Under the pieces are notes generated by a model. It had not been told where the DNA came from and made no database searches. It was given only the letters and a program-made list of their open reading frames with translations. A stretch of DNA of 62,611 bases. Source: Oxalobacter formigenes. GTDB lineage: Bacteria; Pseudomonadota; Gammaproteobacteria; Burkholderiales; Burkholderiaceae_D. Both the position numbers and the translations under genes were made by a program. Numbering within the stretch: position 1 is the first letter of the stretch; each line of letters opens with the position of its first letter. Positions 27,035-35,903 of this stretch are shown here, one piece after another. The stretch lies in assembly GCF_027158485.1 (NCBI RefSeq), contig NZ_JAMKYJ010000014.1; one strand, written 5' to 3'.

Positions 27035-27691
27035 TCAATTCTTCAGCGCGTCGATAATACCTGCGCGGATCTGTTCAATCGGGCCGACGCCGGAGAGCTT
27101 GCGATACTGGGGGGCACCCGGTGCACCGGACTGGGCCCATTTGCTGTAATAGCCAACGAGCACTTCAGTCTGGTCGTGATAAACAGCCAGTCTCTTCTTG
27201 ACGGTTTCTTCCTTGTCGTCGTCACGAATGATGAGATCTTCTCCCGTCAGGTCATCCTTGCCTTCTGTTTTGGGGGGATAGAATTCGACGTGATACGTTC
27301 TTCCGGAACCCGGATGGACACGTCTGCCGCTCATGCGGGCAACAATCGTTTCGTCCGGCACATCGATTTCAACAACATAATCGATAGCGATACCGGCATC
27401 TTTCATCGCTTCGGCTTGACCGATCGTACGAGGGAATCCATCGAACAGATACCCTTTTTCACAATCAGGCTGTTTCAAACGATCCTTGACCAGATTGATA
27501 ATCAGTTCATCGGAAACCAGACCACCGGATTCCATGATTTTTTTCGCTTCGAGACCAAGAGGTGTGCCTGCAGCGACAGCTGCACGCAACATATCGCCGG
27601 TTGAAATCTGCGGAATACCGTATTGTTCACGGATAAAAGCCGCCTGTGTGCCTTTGCCTGCACCCGGAGCTCCCAACAATATTAGACGCAT
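27035..27691 (-). CDS. adk: Adenylate kinase
   Basis: 218 residues from the ATG at 27691 (MRLILLGAPGAGKGTQ); twenty in-frame upstream codons are not conserved. It interconverts ATP plus AMP and two ADP. The P-loop GAPGAGKGTQ is at 8-17, FDGFPRT follows, and the LID (about 122-160) is the long bacterial type with HPGSGRTYHVEF; it lacks a cysteine quartet, so no structural zinc. It follows kdsB at the end of the lpxK-kdsB block, the usual order in Betaproteobacteria. Confidence 0.97.
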   Translation of the reverse strand: MRLILLGAPGAGKGTQAAFIREQYGIPQISTGDMLRAAVAAGTPLGLEAKKIMESGGLVSDELIINLVKDRLKQPDCEKGYLFDGFPRTIGQAEAMKDAGIAIDYVVEIDVPDETIVARMSGRRVHPGSGRTYHVEFYPPKTEGKDDLTGEDLIIRDDDKEETVKKRLAVYHDQTEVLVGYYSKWAQSGAPGAPQYRKLSGVGPIEQIRAGIIDALKN

Positions 27692-27844
27692 TACAAAATT
27701 CCTAAAAATATGAATAAAAAAAATGACGGCCTGTTCTCTGTTTGCGGTCAACTCACGCCAATATACGACAAGCCATCTTTGAAATAACTGATTCTACCTT
27801 GGAATCCAAACAAATTCGACAATTGTCAATAAGGATTGTTGCAA

Positions 27845-28591
27845 TTAAAAAGCACGCCTGACGCGTTCCAGATCCTCTGGCGTATCGACACCGGCCTCGG
27901 GAATCTTTTCCGTTACGTGCACGGCAATCGGATAACCATGCCAGAGTACACGCAACTGTTCCAGTGATTCAATCTGCTCTATCGGGGAAATGGAAAGGGA
28001 AGAGTATGTCTGAAGGAAATCGTTGCGGAATGCATACAGGCCGATATGACGCAAGGCATTGAATGGATTGGGAAAGGTTTTGTCCGGTTTTGAATAACCG
28101 TCCCGGTACCAGGGAATGGCTGCCCGTGAAAAGTACAGCGCCTTGTTGAACCGGTCCAGAACGACTTTGACGAAATTGGGATTGAAGATCTCATCCGGCT
28201 GTTCCATCCGGTGTGCGGCAGTCGCCATCGGCACGTTTTCCGAAACAAGCGCCGCCGTTGCCGATATCAGTTCTGGATCGATCAGGGGTTCGTCTCCCTG
28301 AACGTTAACCACCACATCGGTGGCAGACCAATTCATTTTTGCCGATACCTCGGCAATACGGTCAGTACCCGAAACGTGGTCTTTTCTTGTCAGCACAGCT
28401 TTAACCGCCTGTTTTTCGCAGGCATCGACAATCGACTGATCGTCTGTAGCCACAATGATATCTTTCGCTCCAGCCAAAGCAGCCTTTTCAGCCACTCTGA
28501 CCACCATAGGTTTTCCGCCTATATCCGCAAGCGGCTTGTTCGGCAAACGGGTCGATGCCAGCCGTGCGGGAATAACGACATAAAAGGACAT
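27845..28591 (-). CDS. kdsB: 3-deoxy-manno-octulosonate cytidylyltransferase
   Basis: 248 residues from the ATG at 28591 (MSFYVVIPARLAS). It activates Kdo with CTP to give CMP-Kdo, the donor for the lipopolysaccharide inner core. Signatures are RLASTRLPNKPLADIGGKPM in parts (RLPNKPLADI), VNVQGDEPLID and HIGLYAFR. It is placed between the Trm112-like gene and adk, in the same run as lpxK, so lipid A and Kdo steps are clustered. Confidence 0.96.
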   Translation of the reverse strand: MSFYVVIPARLASTRLPNKPLADIGGKPMVVRVAEKAALAGAKDIIVATDDQSIVDACEKQAVKAVLTRKDHVSGTDRIAEVSAKMNWSATDVVVNVQGDEPLIDPELISATAALVSENVPMATAAHRMEQPDEIFNPNFVKVVLDRFNKALYFSRAAIPWYRDGYSKPDKTFPNPFNALRHIGLYAFRNDFLQTYSSLSISPIEQIESLEQLRVLWHGYPIAVHVTEKIPEAGVDTPEDLERVRRAF

Positions 28592-28616
28592 AATCAATTA
28601 AAAGAAAGGATGAAAT

Positions 28617-28799
28617 TCAATATTTGTCAGGCAACTCTTCCAGCACACGCGCCTGATCCTCCCACATAATGGGAATACCGTCCCGAACCGGATAGGCCAG
28701 TCTGTCCCCACGACAGATCAGTTCCTGTTTTTCCCTGTCGTATTGCAATTTGCCCTTGCATAAAGGACAAACCAGTATTTCAAGCAAGTCTGCATTCAC
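28617..28799 (-). CDS. Trm112 family protein (YcaR-like)
   Basis: 60 residues from a GTG at 28799 with GGAGAAA upstream. It has a single CPLC motif (11-14) near the N-terminus, the LAYPVRDGIPIM core of the family and an acidic tail. In eukaryotes Trm112 activates methyltransferases; in bacteria the function is unproven. The gene overlaps the end of lpxK by 20 bases and precedes kdsB, a conserved order that may reflect co-expression more than shared biochemistry. Confidence 0.93.
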   Translation of the reverse strand: MNADLLEILVCPLCKGKLQYDREKQELICRGDRLAYPVRDGIPIMWEDQARVLEELPDKY

Positions 28800-29838
28800 G
28801 GCATTTCTCCACTATCCGGCGTTCCAGCTCATCATTATTATCGATTTCCACCCTGGCAGGAACCACCCATATACGTCCATCCGACACTATTTCTTCAATT
28901 TGGGCACACTTCACGGCATCTTTTTCAGTGATCAGGATAATATCGGCGTCCAGTTTGCCAAACGGATTCGATGAAAAAGCGAAATGATCCGGCAAGGGCA
29001 TTTCCGTGAAATCCAGTCTTGCCATGCGCAAGGAAGCGAAAAAGCGGGACGGATTGCCGATCCCGGCCGCTGCGACGGTTTTCAGCGTTTCTCCTGAAGA
29101 ACCTGTCTGGATTTCCTTCAATTTTTTGACGTGTGTCCGGTCTTTCAACTGTTCTGCCCTGTCGGTGACCATTCGCATAAGAAACATGTCATCCACGTAA
29201 ATGGGATTGCCCGGAGCCGGGCTGTTATTTCCGTTGATGACGGTAAAATCACGGCGTCGCGAAACCGGTTCACGCAAAGGGCCAGCCGGCAACATCCATC
29301 CATTTCCGCCGCCGCGTCCGTCAAATAACATGATTTCCACATCGCGGGCCAAAGCGTAATGCTGCATGCCATCATCAGAAATAATAATATCTACTTCAGG
29401 ATGGTGCGACAGCAAAAACAGGCCTGCTTTTACCCGATTGCGACAAACGACAAGCGAACATCCGGTCTTGGAAACGATCAGCAACGGCTCGTCACCAGCC
29501 CGATCCGATTTCGAGTGGTCCGTCACCAGCGCAGGATCGTCGTTCGAAGCGCCATACCCTCTTGAAATGACACCGGGATTGAAACCTGCTTTCCGGAGCG
29601 TATCGACAAGCCAGATGACCAGAGGAGTCTTGCCCGTTCCACCCACAAAGACATTCCCGACAATAAGGACAGGAACAGGAAGACGATACGATTTGAACCA
29701 CCTGTTTTTATAGGCAAAACGGCGGAAAGCGACGACAAGCCTGAAAAGCAGGGACAAGGGCCACAGAAGCGCGGAAAACAATCCACGTTTCATCCAGATG
29801 TTCATCCATCCACTTGCTTTGCTGTTTTGCTGGCTCAA
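28780..29838 (-). CDS. lpxK: Tetraacyldisaccharide 4'-kinase LpxK
   Basis: 352 residues. It phosphorylates the 4' position of the lipid A precursor at the inner leaflet of the inner membrane. One N-terminal hydrophobic helix (about 19-37) anchors it; the Walker A motif GGTGKTP is at 66-72, and DDGMQH with EIMLFDGRGG follow. The first codon used here is a TTG at 29838, supported by AAAGGG a few bases upstream; an ATG at 29805 is an alternative. It ends 20 bases inside the next gene. Confidence 0.94.
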   Translation of the reverse strand: MSQQNSKASGWMNIWMKRGLFSALLWPLSLLFRLVVAFRRFAYKNRWFKSYRLPVPVLIVGNVFVGGTGKTPLVIWLVDTLRKAGFNPGVISRGYGASNDDPALVTDHSKSDRAGDEPLLIVSKTGCSLVVCRNRVKAGLFLLSHHPEVDIIISDDGMQHYALARDVEIMLFDGRGGGNGWMLPAGPLREPVSRRRDFTVINGNNSPAPGNPIYVDDMFLMRMVTDRAEQLKDRTHVKKLKEIQTGSSGETLKTVAAAGIGNPSRFFASLRMARLDFTEMPLPDHFAFSSNPFGKLDADIILITEKDAVKCAQIEEIVSDGRIWVVPARVEIDNNDELERRIVEKCRECRLA

Positions 29839-29876
29839 AAAGACCCTTTCGCTTCCTTATACCGCACAAAAGACCA

Positions 29877-30305
29877 TTATTCAGATTTTACCTGTGTAGC
29901 AAACGTCAATCTGTCCAGACCGGCAAGTCGCGCAGCCTCGAGAATATGAATGACATTCTGGTGACGGGCAGCGCCATCGGCAGAGATGATCACAACCGGC
30001 CCTTTTCCATCATCCGTCTTCGGCACCCGTTTCTGCATTTCAGAAGCGAGCTGGGAAGGGCTGACGTAAGGGATACGCTCATTATTGATGGCAAAATCAC
30101 CTTTGGCATCGACAGACACATTCAATTCCAGCATACGCTGTGGCGATTTTTCGGCATTGGCCACAGGCAAGGTAATCTGCAATTCGGAAAACTTGCTGTA
30201 CGTCGTGGTCACCATCAAAAAAATCAGGATAACCAGAAGCACATCGATAAAAGGAATCAGGTTGATTTCAGGCTGCTCATGGTTTTTTCCGCGTCGAAAA
30301 TTCAT
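29877..30305 (-). CDS. exbD: Biopolymer transport protein ExbD/TolR family
   Basis: 142 residues from the ATG at 30305, with AGAGG well placed; a GTG two codons earlier is less likely. A short basic N-terminus is followed by one membrane helix (about 15-38) containing the essential aspartate in LIPFIDVLLV, then a periplasmic domain. With ExbB it forms a proton-driven complex that energises an outer-membrane or envelope process. No tonB gene is adjacent, so the partner is encoded elsewhere. Confidence 0.92.
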   Translation of the reverse strand: MNFRRGKNHEQPEINLIPFIDVLLVILIFLMVTTTYSKFSELQITLPVANAEKSPQRMLELNVSVDAKGDFAINNERIPYVSPSQLASEMQKRVPKTDDGKGPVVIISADGAARHQNVIHILEAARLAGLDRLTFATQVKSE

Positions 30306-30326
30306 GTTCACCTCTTTCTTTCCCGA

Positions 30327-30929
30327 TTAACGTGAGGAACAGATCACATCGACAAGCCTTGCCGATTGTCTTTCCATCTCGATCAGAAAACTGTCGACAA
30401 GCGCCCGGAAATGACGATAAAAAACGAGAGTCGGCATGGCAATCAGCAAACCGAAGCCGGTATTGTAAAGCGCCACAGAAATCCCGTGAGCCAGTTCCGC
30501 AGGATTGGCCCCTCCGGCATTTTGTGAACCGAAAATCTCGATCATCCCGACAACCGTACCGAACAGGCCCATCAGGGGAGCCAGCGTGGCAATCGTCCCG
30601 ATCGTCGTCAGAAAGCGTTCCATCTGGAGAGCGACACTGCGGCCGGTTTCTTCCATCGCTTCCTTCATATTGTCGCGGGAAACATCGGAATGCTGCAATC
30701 CGGTCGCCAGCACTGTCCCCAAAGGCGAACCCTTTTCCAGTTTGTCGATTGTCGCCGCATCCACACGACCTTCACGATACTCACGTATGACCTGATCCAG
30801 AAGATGTGGCGGCAAAATCTTTCGGCGTCTCAGATAAATGAGACGTTCGATAATCAGGGCCAATGCAATAACAGAGGCGATCAGCAAAAACCAGATCGGC
30901 CATCCTGCCGCTTGAATGATTGAAAACAC
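30327..30929 (-). CDS. exbB: MotA/TolQ/ExbB proton channel family protein
   Basis: 200 residues from a GTG at 30929 with a strong GGAGG. Three membrane helices are visible: about 10-27, about 105-130 (IATLAPLMGLFGTVVGMIEIF) and about 150-172. The second and third form the proton path with ExbD. The family hallmark LAPLMGLFGTVVGMI is intact. It lies 15 bases upstream of exbD and heads the run exbB-exbD-lpxK-ycaR-kdsB-adk. ExbB and TolQ are hard to separate by sequence alone; the operon context favours ExbB. Confidence 0.92.
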   Translation of the reverse strand: MFSIIQAAGWPIWFLLIASVIALALIIERLIYLRRRKILPPHLLDQVIREYREGRVDAATIDKLEKGSPLGTVLATGLQHSDVSRDNMKEAMEETGRSVALQMERFLTTIGTIATLAPLMGLFGTVVGMIEIFGSQNAGGANPAELAHGISVALYNTGFGLLIAMPTLVFYRHFRALVDSFLIEMERQSARLVDVICSSR

Positions 30930-30977
30930 GAAAGCCTCCAGACGAAAATCAAAACTTGTTTATCAGTCAGCCTGCTT

Positions 30978-32375
30978 TTATAACCCGAGCCGTTCTCTCA
31001 TGTTGGCGATGGCATTTTTAACCTGGAGAGGTGCCGTACCACCGATGTGATCCCGCGCCTTGACCGATCCTTCGAGTGTCAGAATTTCCATCACATCCGA
31101 TTCGATCAGGTTTGAAAATTCCCGCATCTGTTCCAGCGTCATTTCACTCAGATCACAGCCTTTTTCCACACAAAACCGTACCGCTCTTGCGACCGCTTCA
31201 TGTGCGTCACGGAAAGGAAGTCCTTTTTTAACCAGATAATCGGCCAGATCGGTTGCCGTAGCATACCCCTGAAACGCCGCCTGACGCATCATTTCCGGTT
31301 TGACCGTAATCGCGCTGACCATATCCGCAAAAATACGCAAGGTATCCGATACCGTATCGACCGTATCGAAAAGCGGTTCCTTGTCTTCCTGATTGTCCTT
31401 GTTATACGCCAGAGGTTGGCCTTTCATCAGCATCAGCAGTCCTATCAGATGACCATTGACGCGACCGGTTTTGCCTCTTGCCAGTTCCGGCACATCCGGA
31501 TTTTTCTTTTGCGGCATAATCGATGAACCGGTACAAAAGCGATCCGCAATATCGATAAAACCGACTCTCGGGCTCATCCAGATAATCAGTTCTTCCGACA
31601 TTCTGGAAATATGTGTCATGATCAGGGCGGCATCGGCGCAGAACTCGATAGCGAAATCCCGATCGGAAACCGCGTCCAGCGAATTGCGGCACACTTCTTC
31701 GAATTCCAGCGTTTTCGCCACTCTTTCCCGATCGATTGGAAATGTCGTGCCTGCCAGTGCAGCGGCGCCCAGCGGGAGACGATTGACGCGTTTTCTGCAA
31801 TCCCTCAAACGTTCGATGTCACGATTGAACATTTCGGCATACGCCAGCAAATGATGGCCGAAGGTAACAGGCTGGGCGACCTGCATATGGGTGAAACCGG
31901 GCAAAATCGTGTCGAAATGCTTTTCGGCCAGATTGAGCAGGGATTCGCACAAACGATGCAATAAATGGTCGATATCGTCGATTGCGCTACGCATGTACAG
32001 ACGGATATCGGTCGCGACCTGATCGTTTCTGGAACGTCCCGTATGCAAACGCTTTCCGGCATCCCCGATCAGATCGGTCAGACGGCGTTCAATATTCATA
32101 TGAACGTCTTCGAGCGCAATCTGCCAGTCGAAACTGTCATTGGCGATTTCCTCCGAAATCTGTTTCAGGCCGCGCATGATATCGGCAAGATCCTGCGTAC
32201 TGATAATCTTCTGTGCACATAGCATTTCGGCATGTGCAAGAGACCCCTGAATATCGAAAGCGGCCATCCGCTTGTCGAACGTCACCGACGCCGTATAACG
32301 TTGAACCAGTTCGTCCACCGGTTCCGAGAACCGTCCGGACCATACATCGCTTTTAGTTGAAGATTTTTCGCTCAT
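30978..32375 (-). CDS. argH: Argininosuccinate lyase
   Basis: 465 residues from the ATG at 32375 (MSEKSSTKSDVWSGRFSEP); the upstream 17 codons are not conserved. It splits argininosuccinate to arginine and fumarate. The fumarase/aspartase signature GSSIMPQKKNPD is intact, and DVHMNIERRLTDLIG with TGRSRNDQVATD completes the active site. No other arginine gene is nearby. Confidence 0.97.
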   Translation of the reverse strand: MSEKSSTKSDVWSGRFSEPVDELVQRYTASVTFDKRMAAFDIQGSLAHAEMLCAQKIISTQDLADIMRGLKQISEEIANDSFDWQIALEDVHMNIERRLTDLIGDAGKRLHTGRSRNDQVATDIRLYMRSAIDDIDHLLHRLCESLLNLAEKHFDTILPGFTHMQVAQPVTFGHHLLAYAEMFNRDIERLRDCRKRVNRLPLGAAALAGTTFPIDRERVAKTLEFEEVCRNSLDAVSDRDFAIEFCADAALIMTHISRMSEELIIWMSPRVGFIDIADRFCTGSSIMPQKKNPDVPELARGKTGRVNGHLIGLLMLMKGQPLAYNKDNQEDKEPLFDTVDTVSDTLRIFADMVSAITVKPEMMRQAAFQGYATATDLADYLVKKGLPFRDAHEAVARAVRFCVEKGCDLSEMTLEQMREFSNLIESDVMEILTLEGSVKARDHIGGTAPLQVKNAIANMRERLGL

Positions 32376-32458
32376 AATAAAATCCTGTTGAATAGGCAGG
32401 ATTATAGAACAAGCTGCCCCAAACAAGGAAACACGTCAGAAAATAAAGCCTGATAAGA

Positions 32459-32483
32459 AAATCCCCGCTTTTCGCGGGGATTT
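32459..32483 (-). terminator. Hairpin terminator after ilvD
   Basis: AAATCCCCGC-TTTTC-GCGGGGATTT is a perfect 10-base stem between the ilvD stop and the argH start. On the minus strand it is followed by the short T-rich run TTTCTTAT, so termination is plausible but perhaps not fully efficient. Confidence 0.75.
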
Positions 32484-32501
32484 CCATTCAGTTGAGATAA
32501 A

Positions 32502-34358
32502 TCAGGAAATATCCCTAACCGCGCCACGGTCGGCCGAAGCGGCCGTTGCCGCGTAAGCTTTCAATGCCTTGGAAACCTGACGGTCACGATTGACCGGTTT
32601 CCATGCATCGGCGCCTTTGGCTTCCATCTTCTGGCGACGCGCTTTCAACTCATCGTCAGAAACCCGGAGCTGGATGCTGCGAGCCGGAATATCGATATCG
32701 ATCATATCGCCTTCCTCGATCAGGCCGATAGCGCCACCGGAAGCCGCTTCAGGAGAAGCATGACCGATCACCAGACCGGAAGAACCACCGGAAAAACGAC
32801 CATCGGTAAACAGGGCGCAAGACGTACCCAATCCCTTGGATTTGATATATGAGGTCGGATACAGCATTTCCTGCATACCCGGGCCACCTTTCGGGCCTTC
32901 GTAACGAATGATGATGACGTCACCCGCATGAACCTTGTCGCCTAAAATCGCATCGACAGCATCTTCCTGACTTTCGAAAATCCGGGCTTTGCCGGAAAAT
33001 TTCAGAATGCTGGAATCGACGCCTGCCGTTTTGACGATACTGCCCTTTTCAGCGATATTGCCATAGAGCACAGCAAGACCACCATCTTGTGAATAGGCAT
33101 GAGCCTTGTCGCGGATACAGCCGGACACGCGATCGGTATCCAGTTCCTCAAAACGGGAATTCTGCGAAAAGGCCTCGACCGTCCTGACACCACCCGGAGC
33201 GGCCTTGAAGAAAGTTTTGACATTTTCATCAGCCGTCGTCATGACATCGTACTGTTTGATCGCATCGCCCAGCGTTTTACTGTGAACCGTCGAGGTATCC
33301 GGATCGATCAGACCTGCGCGGTTCAATTCAGCCATAATGCCGAGAATGCCGCCGGCACGGTGAACGTCTTCAACGAAATAATCATGGGTTGCCGGCGATA
33401 CCTTGCAAACACAGGGAACACGACGGGAAACCTGATCGATGTCGGCCATCACGAAAGGCACTTCACCTTCATTGGCGACTGCCAGCAAATGCAAGACCGT
33501 ATTGGTCGACCCCCCCATAGCCACGTCCAGAGCCATCGCATTTTCGAGCGCAGCCTTGGTGACGATACTTCTAGGCAAAACGGAATTGTCGTCCTGTTCA
33601 TAATAACGTCTGGTGATTTCAACGATCGTTCTGCCCGCTTTCAAAAACAGTTCCTTGCGGTCGGCATGCGTTGCCAGCAAGGTGCCGTTGCCGGGAAGCG
33701 ACATGCCCAACGCTTCTGTCAGACAGTTCATCGAGTTGGCCGTGAACATGCCCGAACAGGAACCGCAGGTCGGGCAGGCCGATCTTTCGTAGTCCGCGAC
33801 CTGTTCATCGGTAATATTCGGATTGCCAGCCTGAATCATGGTATCGATCAGATCGACCTTGATCACGTTCTTGTCGCTCTGTCCGTGGAAAGCACCCAGA
33901 ATCTTGCCCGCTTCCATCGGACCGCCTGACACGAAAATGCTCGGGATATTCAGGCGCATGGCAGCCATCAACATTCCCGGAGTGATTTTGTCACAGTTGG
34001 AAATGCACACCATCGCATCGGCGCAATGGGCATTCACCATATATTCCACGGAATCGGCAATCAATTCACGGGATGGAAGGGAATACAACATACCGCCATG
34101 ACCCATGGCAATACCGTCATCCACCGCAATCGTGTTGAATTCCTTGGCAATACCGCCTGCCGCTTCAATTTCGCGCGCCACCATCTGGCCGAGATCTTTA
34201 AGATGAACGTGACCGGGAACGAATTGGGTAAAGGAATTGACGACAGCGATAATCGGTTTGTCGAAATCACCATCTTTCACACCGGTTGCACGCCAGAGCG
34301 CGCGCGCACCTGCCATATTCCTTCCATGCGTGGAAGTCCAGGAACGATATTGAGGCAT
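32502..34358 (-). CDS. ilvD: Dihydroxy-acid dehydratase
   Basis: 618 residues from the ATG at 34358 (MPQYRSWTSTHGRNMAGARALW in parts) with GGAG upstream. It dehydrates dihydroxy acids in valine, leucine and isoleucine synthesis. Cluster-binding cysteines are in CISNCDKITPG and in CPTCGSCSGMFTANSMNCLTE, cited as CPTCGSCSGM. The long 616-residue type, close to E. coli IlvD, carries an oxygen-sensitive [4Fe-4S] cluster, in keeping with an anaerobe, although the type alone does not prove it. Confidence 0.97.
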   Translation of the reverse strand: MPQYRSWTSTHGRNMAGARALWRATGVKDGDFDKPIIAVVNSFTQFVPGHVHLKDLGQMVAREIEAAGGIAKEFNTIAVDDGIAMGHGGMLYSLPSRELIADSVEYMVNAHCADAMVCISNCDKITPGMLMAAMRLNIPSIFVSGGPMEAGKILGAFHGQSDKNVIKVDLIDTMIQAGNPNITDEQVADYERSACPTCGSCSGMFTANSMNCLTEALGMSLPGNGTLLATHADRKELFLKAGRTIVEITRRYYEQDDNSVLPRSIVTKAALENAMALDVAMGGSTNTVLHLLAVANEGEVPFVMADIDQVSRRVPCVCKVSPATHDYFVEDVHRAGGILGIMAELNRAGLIDPDTSTVHSKTLGDAIKQYDVMTTADENVKTFFKAAPGGVRTVEAFSQNSRFEELDTDRVSGCIRDKAHAYSQDGGLAVLYGNIAEKGSIVKTAGVDSSILKFSGKARIFESQEDAVDAILGDKVHAGDVIIIRYEGPKGGPGMQEMLYPTSYIKSKGLGTSCALFTDGRFSGGSSGLVIGHASPEAASGGAIGLIEEGDMIDIDIPARSIQLRVSDDELKARRQKMEAKGADAWKPVNRDRQVSKALKAYAATAASADRGAVRDIS

Positions 34359-34566
34359 TTGAAATCTCCAGTTTATTTTTGCAATAACGGAATATTTTGA
34401 CACGAAATGCAAAAGGAAACATCTTTATTAACTGTGCAGCTTTCAAACAATAGCGTTAAACTCGCACTTTATTTGTTCTACAGCTGTGCCATATAAAAAA
34501 CATGTGACACAATTGCCACCTTGAAGAAACAGATCAGGTGTCATTTCCAGATGCACCCTTAAAATT

Positions 34567-35379
34567 ATGCTAGTACATCCATTACCCGATCCGGTCGCGT
34601 TTTCCATCGGCCCCCTTCCCGTACACTGGTACGGCCTCATGTATCTCTTTGGCTTCATTCAATTTATCGTTCTGGGCAGAATACGGTTAAAACAACCCCA
34701 CATCGAACGCGAAGGCTGGAAAAAATCCGATCTGGACGATATGTTGTTTTACGGCGTTTTAGGCGTGATCATCGGTGGCAGGCTCGGTGAGGTATTTTTC
34801 TACAACCCGTCGTACTTCCTGTCCCATCCCATCCAGATTTTTGAAGTATGGCACGGAGGCATGTCTTATCACGGCGGATTTATCGGTGTCATCATCGCTG
34901 CTGCAATCTGGTGCTACAAGAGAAAAAGAAACATGGTCCAGACACTGGACTTCATAGCGCCATTGATACCGCTCGCTTATGCGGCAGGCCGTATCGGCAA
35001 CTTCATCAACGGCGAACTGCCGGGCCGCATCGCCGACGCATCTCTGCCCTGGGCCATGATCTGGCCGAACGTCGATGCCTTGCCACGTCACCCATCCCCT
35101 ATTTATCAGGCCTTGTGCGATGGATTGCTGATGTTCATTATTTTATGGGTTTATGCCAGAAAAGAACGACCGCTCGGCGCCGTCAGCGCCATGTATGCTT
35201 TCTTGTACGGTTCCGCCCGTTTCTTTACTGAATACTTCCGGGTACCGGACTATGAAGTAAGCTTCTTCGGCATAACGATTTCTGCCGGGCAAATGCTTTC
35301 GATTCCAATGATTGTATTCGGCCTTTTGGCATGGATACTGATCATCAGGCATGCAAGGAAAAAGAACATTTTCCGCTAG
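34567..35379 (+). CDS. lgt: Prolipoprotein diacylglyceryl transferase
   Basis: 270 residues with about seven membrane helices. It transfers the diacylglyceryl group to the lipobox cysteine of prolipoproteins, such as the LptM product at 44841. The family signature GRIGNFINGELPGR is intact, together with the conserved arginine/histidine pair in GGMSYHGGFIG. It is divergent from ilvD, with about 208 bases between starts and no clear promoter I can place, and it converges on recX. Confidence 0.96.
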   Translation: MLVHPLPDPVAFSIGPLPVHWYGLMYLFGFIQFIVLGRIRLKQPHIEREGWKKSDLDDMLFYGVLGVIIGGRLGEVFFYNPSYFLSHPIQIFEVWHGGMSYHGGFIGVIIAAAIWCYKRKRNMVQTLDFIAPLIPLAYAAGRIGNFINGELPGRIADASLPWAMIWPNVDALPRHPSPIYQALCDGLLMFIILWVYARKERPLGAVSAMYAFLYGSARFFTEYFRVPDYEVSFFGITISAGQMLSIPMIVFGLLAWILIIRHARKKNIFR

Positions 35380-35385
35380 CCAAAA

Positions 35386-35420
35386 AACAAAAAGGGAAGA
35401 ACACTAGTCATGTTCTTCCC
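35386..35420 (-). terminator. Terminator of recA-recX, overlapping the recX stop
   Basis: GGGAAGAAC (35394-35402) pairs with GTTCTTCCC (35412-35420), and on the minus strand a T-rich run (TTTTTGTTTTTT) follows. The stem begins inside the last codons of recX, so the coding end and terminator share bases. Confidence 0.85.
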
Positions 35421-35850
35421 TATTCAGGACACGGCGAATGATATCGCCGGAAAATCCCCTCTGCATCAGGAAACGGATCTGTTTTGCCTTTTCCGAAGCG
35501 TCAACAGGCTTGCTGCCAAACTTTTTTTTCCAGACACCTAGCGCCCTGTCAAATTCATTTTCAGACATCACGCCTTTTGCTTCATCCAGCGTTTTTTCAT
35601 CCACGCCATGCATTTCGAGTTCGCGAAGGACACGCCCACTTCCATAACGTGCTGAACGCTTCCTGACAAAGGCTTCGGCAAAACGTTCTTCGGAAAGAAA
35701 TCCCTGCTTTTGCAACCACTCCATCAAGGCGGCCAGATCATCCCCTTCTTCCACATAAGAAGATAATTTTCTGGCAAGCTCTTTCGGGCTGTATTCCCGG
35801 ATGGACAAATACCTTAACGCACGAGCTTTTAAAGTCGTTTTCGGTTTCAT
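35404..35850 (-). CDS. recX: Regulatory protein RecX
   Basis: 148 residues. The three-helix RecX repeats are visible: ARALRYLSIREYSPKELARKL (first, in parts), GFLSEERFAEAFVRKRSARYG and ALGVWKKKFG. RecX binds RecA filaments and limits their growth. It follows recA on the same strand after about 53 bases and is probably a read-through product of the recA transcript. Confidence 0.94.
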   Translation of the reverse strand: MKPKTTLKARALRYLSIREYSPKELARKLSSYVEEGDDLAALMEWLQKQGFLSEERFAEAFVRKRSARYGSGRVLRELEMHGVDEKTLDEAKGVMSENEFDRALGVWKKKFGSKPVDASEKAKQIRFLMQRGFSGDIIRRVLNREEHD

Positions 35851-35903
35851 TGAGTCATACCCTTCAATTTGTCAAAAACGACTTCTCATTTCTCCGGACT
35901 GGA

